Positions 23,101-33,600 of a DNA stretch of 64,000 nt are shown in pieces. The translations under genes and the position numbers were made by a program. The notes below the pieces were generated by a model. That model saw nothing but the letters and a program-made list of their open reading frames with translations, did no database searches and was not told the origin of the DNA. The stretch comes from Romanomermis culicivorax (lineage: Eukaryota > Nematoda > Enoplea > Mermithida > Mermithidae): positions 434,001-498,000 of the forward strand of contig CAWUHX010000078.1 of the NCBI GenBank assembly GCA_963922205.1, written 5' to 3'. How positions within the stretch are numbered: the stretch's first letter is position 1; each line of letters begins with the position of its first letter.

Positions 23101-25300
23101 ATCCTTGAAAAAATATTAGGGATGGGCCGGGTATCCGGATCCGCGGATATCCGCCTAAATTTTAGGATCCGGATCCGATATGGATCCGTTGAGGCAAATT
23201 TTTTAAGATCCGGATCCGCTGTTGTCAATGATTAAGATTCGGTCATAATCGGATCTTTATTCATTATTATTCACATAAAATTTTTCAGAATTAGAAAACA
23301 CCAAAAATTTTCCGGCGCTTCGCGCCGGATTTTATAGTTCTCTGCAATACTATTTTTCTACAAATCATGCTTTCTGGAGAAAAAATTTCCGGTAAAGGGA
23401 AAAAATGTTGGTGGTCCTCCTATATGGAAAAGGCGATTTTTGCTCCATTTCAGGATTTCAAAATCTATTTTTCCAACTTTCTTGCAGCTGTAATTTTAAA
23501 CATGAAGCTGAGTTTGAATTGAGAAGCATCATGGAACTAATTTTCAGAAATTTCAGGTTTAACTTGAAGTTTTTCAGATCTATGAAAGTTATGAGTATAT
23601 TTTCTTAATTTGTAGGATGATTATGAAGGACGGAAACTCGAGTGCTATTAGGAAGAAACTTTGTGCGAAAATACATAAAAGATCATGGGTTTTTTCAGTG
23701 TACAAAAAAAATTTTCTTCGTACAAAGACTTTTTGGCCGATCTTTGTATAGATGCAAAGAGGCTTGTACAAAAAAACATGGCAATGGTAGTAAAATTATA
23801 CTTGAGAAGCAGTAATTTTTCAACAGTATCACCCTTCAAGCGATTTTTGCTAGGATCATAAATTTGACCAGCAGCACTGAATAGCTGTTCATAGGGTACA
23901 CTTTTCGCTGGTGCTAATTTAAGTTTTGCATGAAGCAATTGTCCAGAGACATATGAGATTTAAGTTCATGCTCTAATTTGATTTTTGAGTTGCTAGGTTC
24001 ATTTTTGGCTATCTTTAAAAAAACACAAAAATTAATTCTTTAACATAACTATACTAGTAGAAATTTGTTCCACAATTACTTCTATTTTCATTATCTTCTT
24101 TTTATTTAGCCGCAAACTGACATATGTTTCCTCTCCAAATGTTTTCTCTGACATTCAGTACCACAACATTTTCTGGATAACTGGATTCTACATATATTGC
24201 GCTTTGCCTTTTCTTCATCATCTGGGCACACTGCGAAGTAGTCCCACACTCTGCTAGTGAAAGAAAAACCTAAATCCATAATTTCTGAAAAAAGTTTCCA
24301 TTTCTATTCATTTCATTTCTGATGAAACCAATATTAATCTAAACATGAATACAATTTAATGAATGAAAATTATCAATTAGTACATGTGAACTATTTCAAT
24401 AAACGAACACCTCAATCATTAATAATCTATTAATCTATTGACACCAATGAATATAAATTCATTTAACTCAATTTTAGACAAATTAGACATAGTACATATA
24501 CTTATTGAAAGATCCGGATCCGCTCGGATCTGTTCCTCAAGATCCGGATCCGGATCCGCTAAATCAAATTTTCCAAGATCCGGATCCATCCGCTATCGCC
24601 AAAAAAGTCGATCCGGCCCATCCCTAGAAAATATTGTGTCTGAATGACAGAAATTTATATTCCCAAAAATGAGTTGATAAACTTGGAATTTCTCAAGATA
24701 AACCTTCGAAAATTTGCATATCTGAGCTACATTTAAAATGATTGATGCAGCGAAGACGCAAGATATCTACAATCCAAAATTATGGCGGACTTATTTACCT
24801 TACTCAAGAAGTTTTTTCTTCTTAATGTAGATTTATTGATGATTATTTTTTCCAGCGATTTAAGGACTACCTCAATTGATTTCCATGTCATTAGTAAGGC
24901 TGTGTTCGTGGAAGCTTTGACTGCTGCATGGATCATTTCAAAACAGATGGAGTATAATTTCTTTCAATTAAATTTTGAACTTATTTTAGGTGTTACATCA
25001 AATTTTCTTTTTCTGTTAATCTTTTGTTTGTTATCCAATTTTTTCAATTTCTAGCACAGCACTTGTCCAGTTTGTCGAAAATCAGCCGAAACAGGAGAGC
25101 CGTTGCAAACGCCTACCACTCAACCGCAACAGCCGCCGTTCCAAAATTTTTTCGGCCCAGTGGCGACTCAACCCAGTTCGTCTCGACAACAAAGTAATCG
25201 TTCGTCATCGACGACTAGTGGTCAGCAAGGTTCGACCACGGACACGACGTCATCGAGTAACGAACGACCTCAGTGGATGGACATCGACGATTTAGACTAG
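17173..25300 (+). CDS. RNF126: RNF126/RNF115-like RING-H2 E3 ubiquitin ligase
   Basis: Seven exons join in phase to give 314 aa: 17173-17265, 17329-17420, 19038-19274, 22298-22367, 22776-22866, 22930-23045, 25055-25300. Residues 17-43 form the BCA2-type zinc ribbon (YFCHLC with Cys19/Cys22, then YTCPVC with Cys35/Cys38), which in this family binds ubiquitin or substrate adaptors such as BAG6. A Ser/Gln-rich linker follows. The YAWGPGGLDAIVTQ block precedes the RING-H2 finger: Cys200, Cys203, Cys218, His220, His223, Cys226, Cys237, Cys240, with PWLERHSTCPVCRKS. The C-tail is Ser/Thr/Gln-rich and ends in an acidic WMDIDDLD. The family transfers ubiquitin in cytosolic quality control and receptor sorting; that role is by homology. 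Length matches the vertebrate proteins (about 300 aa). All splice sites are GT/AG. Confidence 0.92.
17913..18306. mobile_element. hAT-type MITE in RING intron 2
   Basis: The ends are imperfect inverted repeats (CAGTATTTTTTCCTGCAC.. and ..CTGTGCAGAAAAAACACTG). It is flanked by 8-bp direct repeats CCGATGAC (17905-17912) and CCGATGAT (18307-18314), differing by one base. Eight-bp duplications are the hAT signature. The 394-bp element has no coding capacity and lies between exons 2 and 3 of the RING gene. Confidence 0.75.
18315..19037. other. Rest of RING intron 2
   Basis: Ordinary AT-rich intronic sequence with no repeat ends or conserved reading frame that I could support. It ends in a T-rich acceptor tract (TTGCTTTTTTGCAG). 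Confidence 0.35.
19275..21133. other. First part of RING intron 3
   Basis: Mostly unremarkable. Holds a weak inverted pair around AAATGAGCCTC (19717) and GAGGCTCATTTGAA (19847), about 150 bp apart. Also a short tandem stretch of CACTTAATTG units (20830-20880). Confidence 0.35.
21134..21193. repeat. Perfect 27-bp-arm GC-rich hairpin
   Basis: The arms 21134-21160 and 21167-21193 are exact reverse complements around a 6-base loop (GTGCCG). Each arm contains GAAGTATGACAAGCC flanked by CGCGG-type ends. It opens a GC-rich island that runs to about 21412. Confidence 0.9.
21134..21412. repeat. GC-rich palindromic island in RING intron 3
   Basis: About 280 bp built of GGCGCC, GCGCGC and GGTACC palindromes (clusters at 21181-21215, 21275-21295, 21325-21360 and 21377-21402). 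They are separated by short AT-rich spacers containing CATACTT or its complement AAGTATG. Surrounding DNA is AT-rich. Frames across it (Arg/Ala/Pro-rich) are composition artefacts. The repeated GAAGTATGACA next to the first and last GC clusters suggests an organised element. Confidence 0.75.
21417..21497 (+). repeat. Fragment of the 905-1795 repeat family
   Basis: Matches the right end of the element at 905-1795: a GACCCCCGGCCCAAAAA block, a C run, then CCTCGGAACCCCGTTACATG. It directly follows the GC-rich island, so the two may have inserted together. Confidence 0.55.
21500..22297. other. Last part of RING intron 3
   Basis: No coding exon is supported. The segment 21985-22021 is framed by an acceptor-like TTTTCAG and a donor-like GTAAGT, but using it would break the reading frame, so exon 3 joins 22298 directly. 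Confidence 0.4.
23648..23938 (-). pseudogene. hAT dimerisation-domain remnant
   Basis: Minus-strand frame of 96 codons with KSVPYEQLFSAAGQIYDPSK and NRLKGDTVEKLLLLKYNF at about residues 13-50, the conserved C-terminal dimerisation motif of hAT transposases. The rest of the frame reads past the domain's natural end. It lies within the hAT element 23117-24626 and is related to the relic at 16040-16380. Confidence 0.75.
24106..24252 (-). pseudogene. BED zinc-finger remnant of hAT transposase
   Basis: The minus-strand reading encodes RVWDYFAVCPDDEEKAKRNI, then Cys-rich and H-x4-H sequence (ECQRKHLERKH), ending in a TAA. The VWDYF start and the closing His-x4-His fit the BED DNA-binding finger found at the N-terminus of many hAT transposases. 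It is a fragment only. Confidence 0.6.
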
Positions 25301-25495
25301 TTGATTAAGTTGTTATTTATTTTAAATGTCGCGCATCGCAGCGGGATGAAATCGTCACTCGAAAGCGATTTTTTGACTCGAGAAATGACCAAAAGAAAAA
25401 AGCGAACGAGTTCCCGAAAGCGAAACGCCATTTATTTTAGGCAGTTTTAATCACAGTCTCGTCGGTCATTTTATTTTAATGATTTTTCTTTCAAT

Positions 25496-25501
25496 AATAA
25501 A
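25496..25501 (+). terminator. Polyadenylation signal of the RING gene
   Basis: AATAAA lies 196 bp after the RING gene stop codon, with T-rich sequence before it. This is the first canonical signal downstream, so it is the probable 3' end signal. Confidence 0.65.
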
Positions 25502-26030
25502 CTTTCGTTACGCGACGTTGATTCATTGCGATTTTGCTAGAATCGCAATTTTTCTACCTAGTCCATCAGATCCTTCGGTGGTGCACAGGGTGTCCGAAAA
25601 ATGCGGATTGTCAATCCAGTAAGATAACGTCATGAGTTGAACAGCCACCTAATCTTCCCTTAAATTGGTGACGACCCAACTATATGTCTATTGTAACATC
25701 CGGTTAAGCTTTGGATAAGGTCTGTGCCCCAAATAAGCTTCGAGACCATCATGCATCAGCTAGATCATGATTTCTGAGAGATTCAACCTCCTGTTCCATT
25801 GACCTAAAGTTGAAAATTAATTTCATCTGAAAATCAAACATTTTGAGTAGTTCTACATGTTGAGTGTCGTGACACCATTCATTCGGCATAAAAGTCGAAA
25901 TTCGCATGTAATAGCTGTAGTACCCCAAAGTGGAATTTTTACATTTTTCGGTCTGTACACGTGTTTCGAAATGTCACAGCTCTGAGAAGACGTGACCCTT
26001 GAGCCACATGTTCATTTATGCAGAAGTTAT
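25502..26030. other. Intergenic, no gene seen
   Basis: Sequence downstream of the RING polyadenylation signal. No reading frame or repeat end could be supported apart from the approach to the inverted-repeat element that follows. Confidence 0.35.
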
Positions 26031-27020
26031 GAAAATTTTTTTCTAATTCATTCCTTTACACTTTTAATGCTATTTCAAAGTGAAAAAGAAGGCCGAATAA
26101 ACGGGAAAAGTTATATGGAGCTTTACTTGATCACCTTCCTATAGGATGCCGCAGAATTTTTGTCTTCATTTCTATAGCTTGTTCAACATATTGAGTTAAA
26201 ATTTCAATCAGATTTGTGTACCGTTTTGGGAGCTACTTGTATATTCTGTATGGTGATTAATCCCATTAGATATGTCATCAAGCAAGAAAATTAAAAACGT
26301 TTAAATTAGACGAATAAGAAGAGAAGATGTGAGTCATATCACTGGTAACATTCCATCGATATTTACAATGGTTATTCAACAAGATATCTCAGAAAGACGC
26401 AACAAAAATTCTTCTTTTCAATAATTTGATTGGAAAAATTCAAGCTGTGAGTTTAATCTTACAAATTAAATCGCGGCTGTATGACTCCAGTCTATATTAA
26501 ATGCTCTACAGTCGGAGGTACCTATTTCACACCACTTGGTATCAGCCAAATTAAAAGCCTAATTATAGTCGGTTTCAGATCCTTTGTAACGCAGCAGAGG
26601 GCATCTGTATAACACCTGCTGTTTTCCTTTAAACTGATTTCAAACAATCACTCGACATCTGAAATTCGATGGAAGCTAAATCAAAGAAAACTTACTCAGG
26701 CTTTGAACCGTATTTTTTATTACCGGGTAGAATCGACGCCTTCTCAGAACTTCGTTAGTTGGGGATTTATTCAGATTCAAAAACATATTTGAATGACATT
26801 GTAGTGAATGCAAATTTTTACAGCTCCCAAAACGGTACGCAAAGCGGAATGAAAATTCAACTCAAAATGCTGAACATTAGTGCGTACAGAAATGGAGAAA
26901 AAATTCTGCAGCGTCCTATGGGAAGGTGCTCGAAAAGAGCTCCTCTTTGCTTTTGCAACTTTTTTCCTCCTCTTTTTTGACACTAAAGCTAGCGTAAAAA
27001 GTGTCAAGTACGAGATTAGA
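26030..27020. mobile_element. Long-inverted-repeat foldback element
   Basis: The left arm (about 26040-26245) and right arm (about 26810-27015) are diverged reverse complements for about 200 bp. They share a GTACCGTTTTGGGAGCT core (26219-26235 against its complement at 26823-26840), a TTGAGTT/AACTCAA block and a GCACCTTCC-type block. The centre (about 26250-26800) has no transposase. The small frames on both strands near 26760-27007 are mirror shadows of the arms. Class unknown. Confidence 0.65.
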
Positions 27021-27620
27021 AAATTTATTCTATACCAATTTGTACAAAATTGTTTCCTGTATATAATGAATGTTGGGTTGTAGAATTGTGCTTTTACACT
27101 TTGATATTTTGAGTCGCAACATGAAATGCTGAAAAATTGGAAAGTTCCAAGGCTTAGGATCCACCCTGGGAGCGAAACGAGTCCAGGCTTCCCGAACTTT
27201 TTTAAACGTTTTTTTAAACTTTCAAATACAACACTTTTGATACCTGTCTTAATTCCATTGAGATCTCGGTACAGGAGTTAAGTAATCCGAAGTTTGAAAA
27301 TGACTTTTTCGGACCTCACGTCCATACGTGCACATGGGGAGAAGGTTTTTCTGGGGGCGTCCAGACCTCCAACAGATTTTGATTTATACCCTCAGCAGAT
27401 TCTTGCTGACCGTCGGTAGATTGGATCGCCAGCATTGATCAAGAAGATCCATAGCGTGCACTAATTTGATTTACAAACAGTTATGAATAAGCTACAATCT
27501 CAGAGAATTCTGCGTTTACATCCGCGAAGTCAAATTTTTTACTATGTAAGTTTGAACTTTGCTTTACATTCAGTCCAATCTTCTCTTTTTTCGCTAATTC
27601 TCGACATTTCTCCTTTCCAC

Positions 27621-30600
27621 ATGATTCCGCATCAATATTCGACAAACGTCGACAACGAAAATTACAACTTTCTGGACAAATCTGCTTCGAGAAATACTAA
27701 CGAAAGAGTTACTACTCTATTACAAGATAATCATCTGAAAGAACCGAAGTTTGTCGCCGTCCATCATCCTGCAAAGAAATTTTTAGGAGTTGGAACCGCA
27801 GCCTCGGCCATAGCCGCACCGTCATCTCGATATTCCAACAACCATCATCATCATCATCAACACCGTCGTCGCCACGAAGTGATCGTCAAGCAGCGTTACG
27901 AGACTTACAGTAATAACGACCGCTTGGCGCCAAAAACTTGCGATTGCGAAGTTTTCGCCTTAGTAAGTATGTAAAGCTACGCACGACTTTGGAACATGTT
28001 CTCAAATTTGCCAGTTCGAGAGATAATAAGTCGAAAATATACCTGATATAAGCAAAATGCTCGAAAGGATAGTTGGCACTTATGCACTTTATGGCCTTTC
28101 GAATTTTTCAGTTTCTTACGCATAGTATGAATGGTTTATACACACTGGGCTTAGGCTTAAGCTTTGGGCTCACGCCTAGGCTTACCCATAGGCTTAGGCT
28201 TATATACCTATGTGTAAAAGAACTTACAGAAAATTCGATAGGCCATAAAATGCATAAGTACCGGTTTGTTGTGCAGGTCTTTCCTTAGAGGCGTAAGAAA
28301 AGATGGAGGCTTCTGGTCTGAACTGACCTGTTAGAACTACTCCCTTGGCTAAGCCTTGGTGATAGTGCAACAGTCCGGTTCCCCGGACCTACAACAACAA
28401 AGATACTTTAACCTCAAGTGCGGGGCGTCACCAGAGAGCTCCGCAGCCTCCTGGATGAGACAAGAAATCCCCTCAGGGATAAACTTACTTGGTCAGATCC
28501 CCTAACGGGTTTTCCGCAGCTTGCTGACTGCAAGCTGGCACCTGGACCTTTGGCCCTCTGCCTTCGACGATCGATAATATCTAAATAATAAACAAATATA
28601 TTTATCAATAAATCTGACAAATAATAGAAAAAAGGTGAAATGACCACTACTATTTTTATGCAAAACAAGGCGAAGTTGCTGGGATTAATTTTAATGGACG
28701 CCAGCAAATAAATGTCAAAATATAATAAAAACGTAAATATAGTGAAGAATGATTTTCACTGTCATTTTTGGTCTTCCTTTGGCGCTCCACTTCTATGCAA
28801 ATGTCTGTGCCGCTGGTCATCCATTTCGTCGATTTGCATGGCGATTTCCCCATGTGACTTGCCATCAACAGAGTGGCCAACATCCCTCGCACGTCAAAAC
28901 CGACCTACAGGAGGTAGAAAAAGAACTTTTGGCCGGGTTACCCCGGCACTAAAAGGATTAATAAAAAAGAAAATTCTACTACTCCGGCTGACTCCTGTTT
29001 TCACAGTCTGTCTCACTCGGACTCCCTTTTTCACAATCTGTCCTGATCAGACTCCTGTTATGGTCGTTGGACACAACGAATACCAAGGGCTTCGCCGCAA
29101 TGGCTGGCAAGTGACGCCCATTTTGACCTCGGCTTTGATGGATGACCTCCTGCCCTAAGGAGTATGACAATGACGTCGGCGCCGAATCGGGTCGATTTCG
29201 GGTTCAGTTGCTCGGTCTGCATGTTGTGGCAAGTCATTGGTCATCGGTCTAATCGCATGCAAATCTTTTCCCCCATCTCTATTTTTTCTAAATTAAACTA
29301 AAATACGAGATTGTATTACGATACAATAAAGACGATAGGGGAATGTACAAATATCACAAAATTTAAAATGCGCTAAAAATTGAGCAAAAATTGTGGCCAA
29401 AAATTTGAAAAATATTTTTGTGGTTGCATTTTGCACCAGTTTGTCAAAAAGAAAATTTTTGTTGGCCAGCAGCACCGAAATTTAAATAATATTTTTGGAT
29501 TTTGTAACTTTATTAGTATTTTTGAATTATGTATTTTATGAAATTAGTAAGAAATATAAATGTGAAAAGATAAATTTTGGGCCGAAATATGTGTGGCTAA
29601 TTACTGCTGCTGCCTGCCGCCTCTATAGCCTCCTCGAGGCCTTCCTCGATAGTATCCCCTCTGGCCTGGTTGGCCTCGGGTATGACCTCCATCCTGGCCT
29701 TGATTCTGGCCTTGTTGGCTTCCACCGCATCTACCAAGCGGTTGAAAATTCGGATTGTAAAATTGCGCATCCGGGTCTTGGCCTTGGTGTTGCCAGTTTC
29801 CTCGGCCTCTGTAGGGTCGCTGGGGGCGCCCTCTGAAGCCTCCTCTGACTTGACCTCAGTCATACCCCGGTCTAGCCCTGTATGGGGCTGGGTTTGAGAA
29901 CATGTCATCTCTCCCCTGTTGCCTTTGTGCTGAGCCACTGCTAGTGGAGCTGCTATGTTGTGGTTTTTGAGTCCCAAAAGTTGAATTTAAAGATTTTGAT
30001 GATGTTGATTTAGATCTAGAAAGTGGACTTTTGTATGAAGTACTAACAGCTTCACTATACGACCTCTGGCTGGTCGCAGTAGACGATTGTAAGATTAATT
30101 AGGTAAGATTATGGCGCCAATCAGTTCAATGCCGGAACGTTTCAGCACCGACCATTTCGGCGCTAAAGTTTTTCTTTAGTTTAAATTTTGTCTTTCGTTT
30201 TTTTTACTTCATTTCTCTTTTTATCTCATTATTTTTCTATTTTGTATTTTTCTTTGTATTTTTTGTCGTTTTCCGTAGCTTGCTTTTATTGCTTATATTT
30301 TTTCATTCTTCCTTATTGATTGATGAAATTGAATGATGTAAAATTTTCCCATGTAATGTGGCCATTTCGGCGCATAGCAATAAAACTGCTTTTGCTTTGC
30401 CTGTAATGTGTTTTACTTTAAACGCTTCTAAATAATGAGAGTGGGCAGCAAGCAGTATTTCATATTTTTAGGAAAAATGTTCAAAAAATGTTTTTAGAGA
30501 ATACAGAAGCGAGAGGAAAATTTCAACTTTTTTCTGTATTATAAATGTTTACAGTGCGCTGTGAAGATAAGTGAATAACAAGGTTAGGGCACGTTTTGAA

Positions 30601-33600
30601 CAGGTATTGCCATGTCGTAGCTCATCTTAGAGTTTGAAATTGTTGTGAATACATTTGAAAAAATACTCAGAATTTGAAATTGTTGTCACAAACCTGTAGC
30701 AGTTATGCACTGATGCGTGTGGCTCAATATATCGCAGCTATACTTCGTATTTCATCGCTTTTTCGACTATATCTTATACTTATTAAATTAGAGAATTATA
30801 AGACTCAATCCCGCGTTCTGATCGTTCATTGTGTACTGTTGATATTACAAATGTATTTTCGCAGGGCGACAAAGATCAACACATTCACGGTTGTAAAAAA
30901 CTAATGCTCGCTGCAGACGATAAATACGTTCAGCAACAGTTATTGAACAACAACAATAATAAATTAGCGCCCGAATCGAAACGGAAATCTGAAAAAGATT
31001 TCGTACAAACGGGAGATTTGGTCGAAAACCGATTTCAAGTGATCAAAAAATTGTGCCAAGTAAGCTGCATCCTGGTTTTTCTACGATCGCGTCAGGTGGT
31101 GTGAAATTCCATTAACATCATACTACTAATTTGAAAAACATCCTTGTTATTTCTAAGTTGTTCATTAGGAAAAATATGTTATGCATCAATTTATCATTTC
31201 AAAACTTTGATTAATACTAGATGAAGAAGTAGATCATTATGGTTTATTGTTGTGTACGGCATTATCCCAAAAGTCATTTTTAAAATGTCAGAACGAGATG
31301 TGGAAGACCAAAATTTCTTCGATTTTCTACCAAGATCTCTCCATCGGTCTGCAAACGTTCATTTGAATAGGTGAAACCTAATACCGGAAAAATTTTGATA
31401 TTGCTTGCACAATCTTGACCAACTTAAACTTATGTATCATTTCTTGACCGAGTTATTCAATCAGTTGTCTGATGTCATTCAACTTCCCAAGGGCGGTTTC
31501 GGACAGGTATATACTGCGATAGATTTACATTCCAACGAACAAGTCGCCTTGAAGTTGGAGAAAAAGGACGAAGAGTGTGCAGCTGCATCGATAGGTAAAT
31601 TAGATACAGTAGTTTAGATTTGGTAAATTAGATAGATTGGAAATGAGATTAAATGAAAATGTTGAAATGTATAGGTCTACCTTTATACCATGAATTATGC
31701 ATTCACATCAGACATGAGCAGTATGCTAATGTTTCCAATCAGGTAGATATAGTTAGAAAATCAAAAAGATCAGCTAGAAATCGACCATTTTGAATAAATC
31801 TGAGCGAAACAGCGAAAATTCAAAATTTGGAAATTCTGCAACAAAAAGAAATCGGGCCTTTAATCAGAAAGAATGTGTTACAAAGCTCTGCACTGAATGA
31901 AATTCAAACAAAAATAAATCATTGCAATTTACTTGAACTCATCGGCCATTAGCTTTGTGGTATAGGTAAAATATTTCAACCTCAAAAATGATAAGGCTAA
32001 GACAAGACGGTTTGTGTGTTCTATGCGCCATTGATGAAATAATGATGGGACACAGAAATTTTATGAGAAAAGTTACAGTTAGCGCAAGATTTGAATTACC
32101 GTTTAGCATCTTACTATGCCACTTGTGAAGTCTTTGTTGTTGGTATACTTGGTCTTTCAGAATGCAAGGTTTTGAGGCGTTTGAGCGGCAGAAAACATTG
32201 CCCCGTTTTGTATTCGTACGGCGAAAACGAAGTATTTACCTTTGTTGCAATGCAACTTTTGGGTAAAAGTTTGTCGGATATTAGACGCGATTGTAATCTC
32301 AAACCGCAACGAATGTCAATCAAAGCGACGTTAAACGTCGCTACGCAATGTTTATCCGCTTTGCAGACGCTTCATGATATTGGATACTGTAAGCGTGTGC
32401 AGTAACTAACGAGGGAATGACTTCAGTTGAATATTCCAAATATTTGCATATTATAGTGCATTCGATAGCCTATAGGCATGCAAATAATGTTGCACTAATC
32501 TTTTTCGCTCAAACGTCATATTTACATTAAAATTTTCTCAAATGTGGTCTACGGTGGTAAGTTTCCTCATAACCGATCGCAGCAACAGGGAAATAAAAAG
32601 ATGCTGGGACGTTCATTAAAAAAATTGTAAGCAATAATAATATCCATTAGAAGTAACTATCATCTCTAATACTCTATGAAGTACACAGCTATTTTGAAAA
32701 AGTTCAACAGCTAAGGATTGAAAATCGTGCCAGATCACTGATCAGATTGTCTTCCTATTAGAAACTTTCTTCAAGTCAGCGAACTTAATCGAACATAGTT
32801 TTCTACTTGTCCATATCTGTTATAACAAGTTCCTGAGACTAGGTATGAATAAGTTTTTGATTGCAAATCCTTCCTCTTAGGAAGGCCTACGGACAAGAAT
32901 AGTCTATGTAGTATTACTCAGGTTGATGTGGGCTATCGAATGTACTATAAACACGTATGATTCGAAAATTTTAATTTGGAGACCCACATCGAAAGGCATA
33001 TTTTTACTCTTCTAATTATTTCCTTTTCTTTTGTTTGTTTATTGATCATCTCCACTCTTTGATCGCACATGTTTTTTTACGTAATTTGTCTATTTCTTAT
33101 TATCATTTATTTTCTGTTTCTTTTTCCCTTTTGCGTTTTTACTTATTATTTTCATTTTTCTCTAGGTTTTTTGCGAGAACGGCCCATCGAAGAAACTCCA
33201 GCTGAACTACAGCTTAAGCTGCAGCTCAGTCGAAGCTTAAACCTGTTTGATGAAATCAACCCCTGTTTTTTAACACAAAAAAATTTTATGTTGTGCTTTT
33301 TTCTGATGAGAGAATGCAAAAATATGTTGACTACAATTCCAGATACGACCACAACACATGAAAAAAATGTACGCATGAATCGCAGGTTTTTCATCTGTGA
33401 AAGCGTTTTTTCTTGCTCCGAGTTTCGCTTTAAATAAATTCGCTATTGTTCAAACCATTTTATGCTGTTTTTATCATATTTCTTCGTTGATCTCGATTTG
33501 TCGACTGAAGAGATAACGTTTTCCCGGTAGAAATTTTAATATGAAACAAGTTAAGCCGCATTTATACTTCACGGTACGGCCACGACGGCCGTGACCAATC

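Larger units (their letters stand above)
23117..24626 (-). mobile_element. Internally deleted hAT element in RING intron 6
   Basis: The ends are inverted repeats beginning TAGGGATGGGCCGG (23117) and ending CCGGCCCATCCCTA (24626). They are flanked by 8-bp duplications AAAAATAT (23109-23116) and GAAAATAT (24627-24634) with one mismatch. Subterminal regions hold clusters of GGATCCGGATCC-like units on both sides. Inside, on the minus strand, are a BED finger remnant (24252-24106) and a dimerisation-domain remnant (23938-23648), with no catalytic core between. The element is therefore a non-autonomous deletion derivative of a hAT transposon. Confidence 0.85.

Noticed and set aside
28414..29170. 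Frames in the GC-richer intronic patch as a host gene
   Set aside because: Short on both strands, no motif, no splice consistency.
33069..33437. 122-codon frame starting with a Phe/Tyr/Leu-rich stretch
   Set aside because: T-rich low-complexity intron sequence; the kinase reading skips it in phase.
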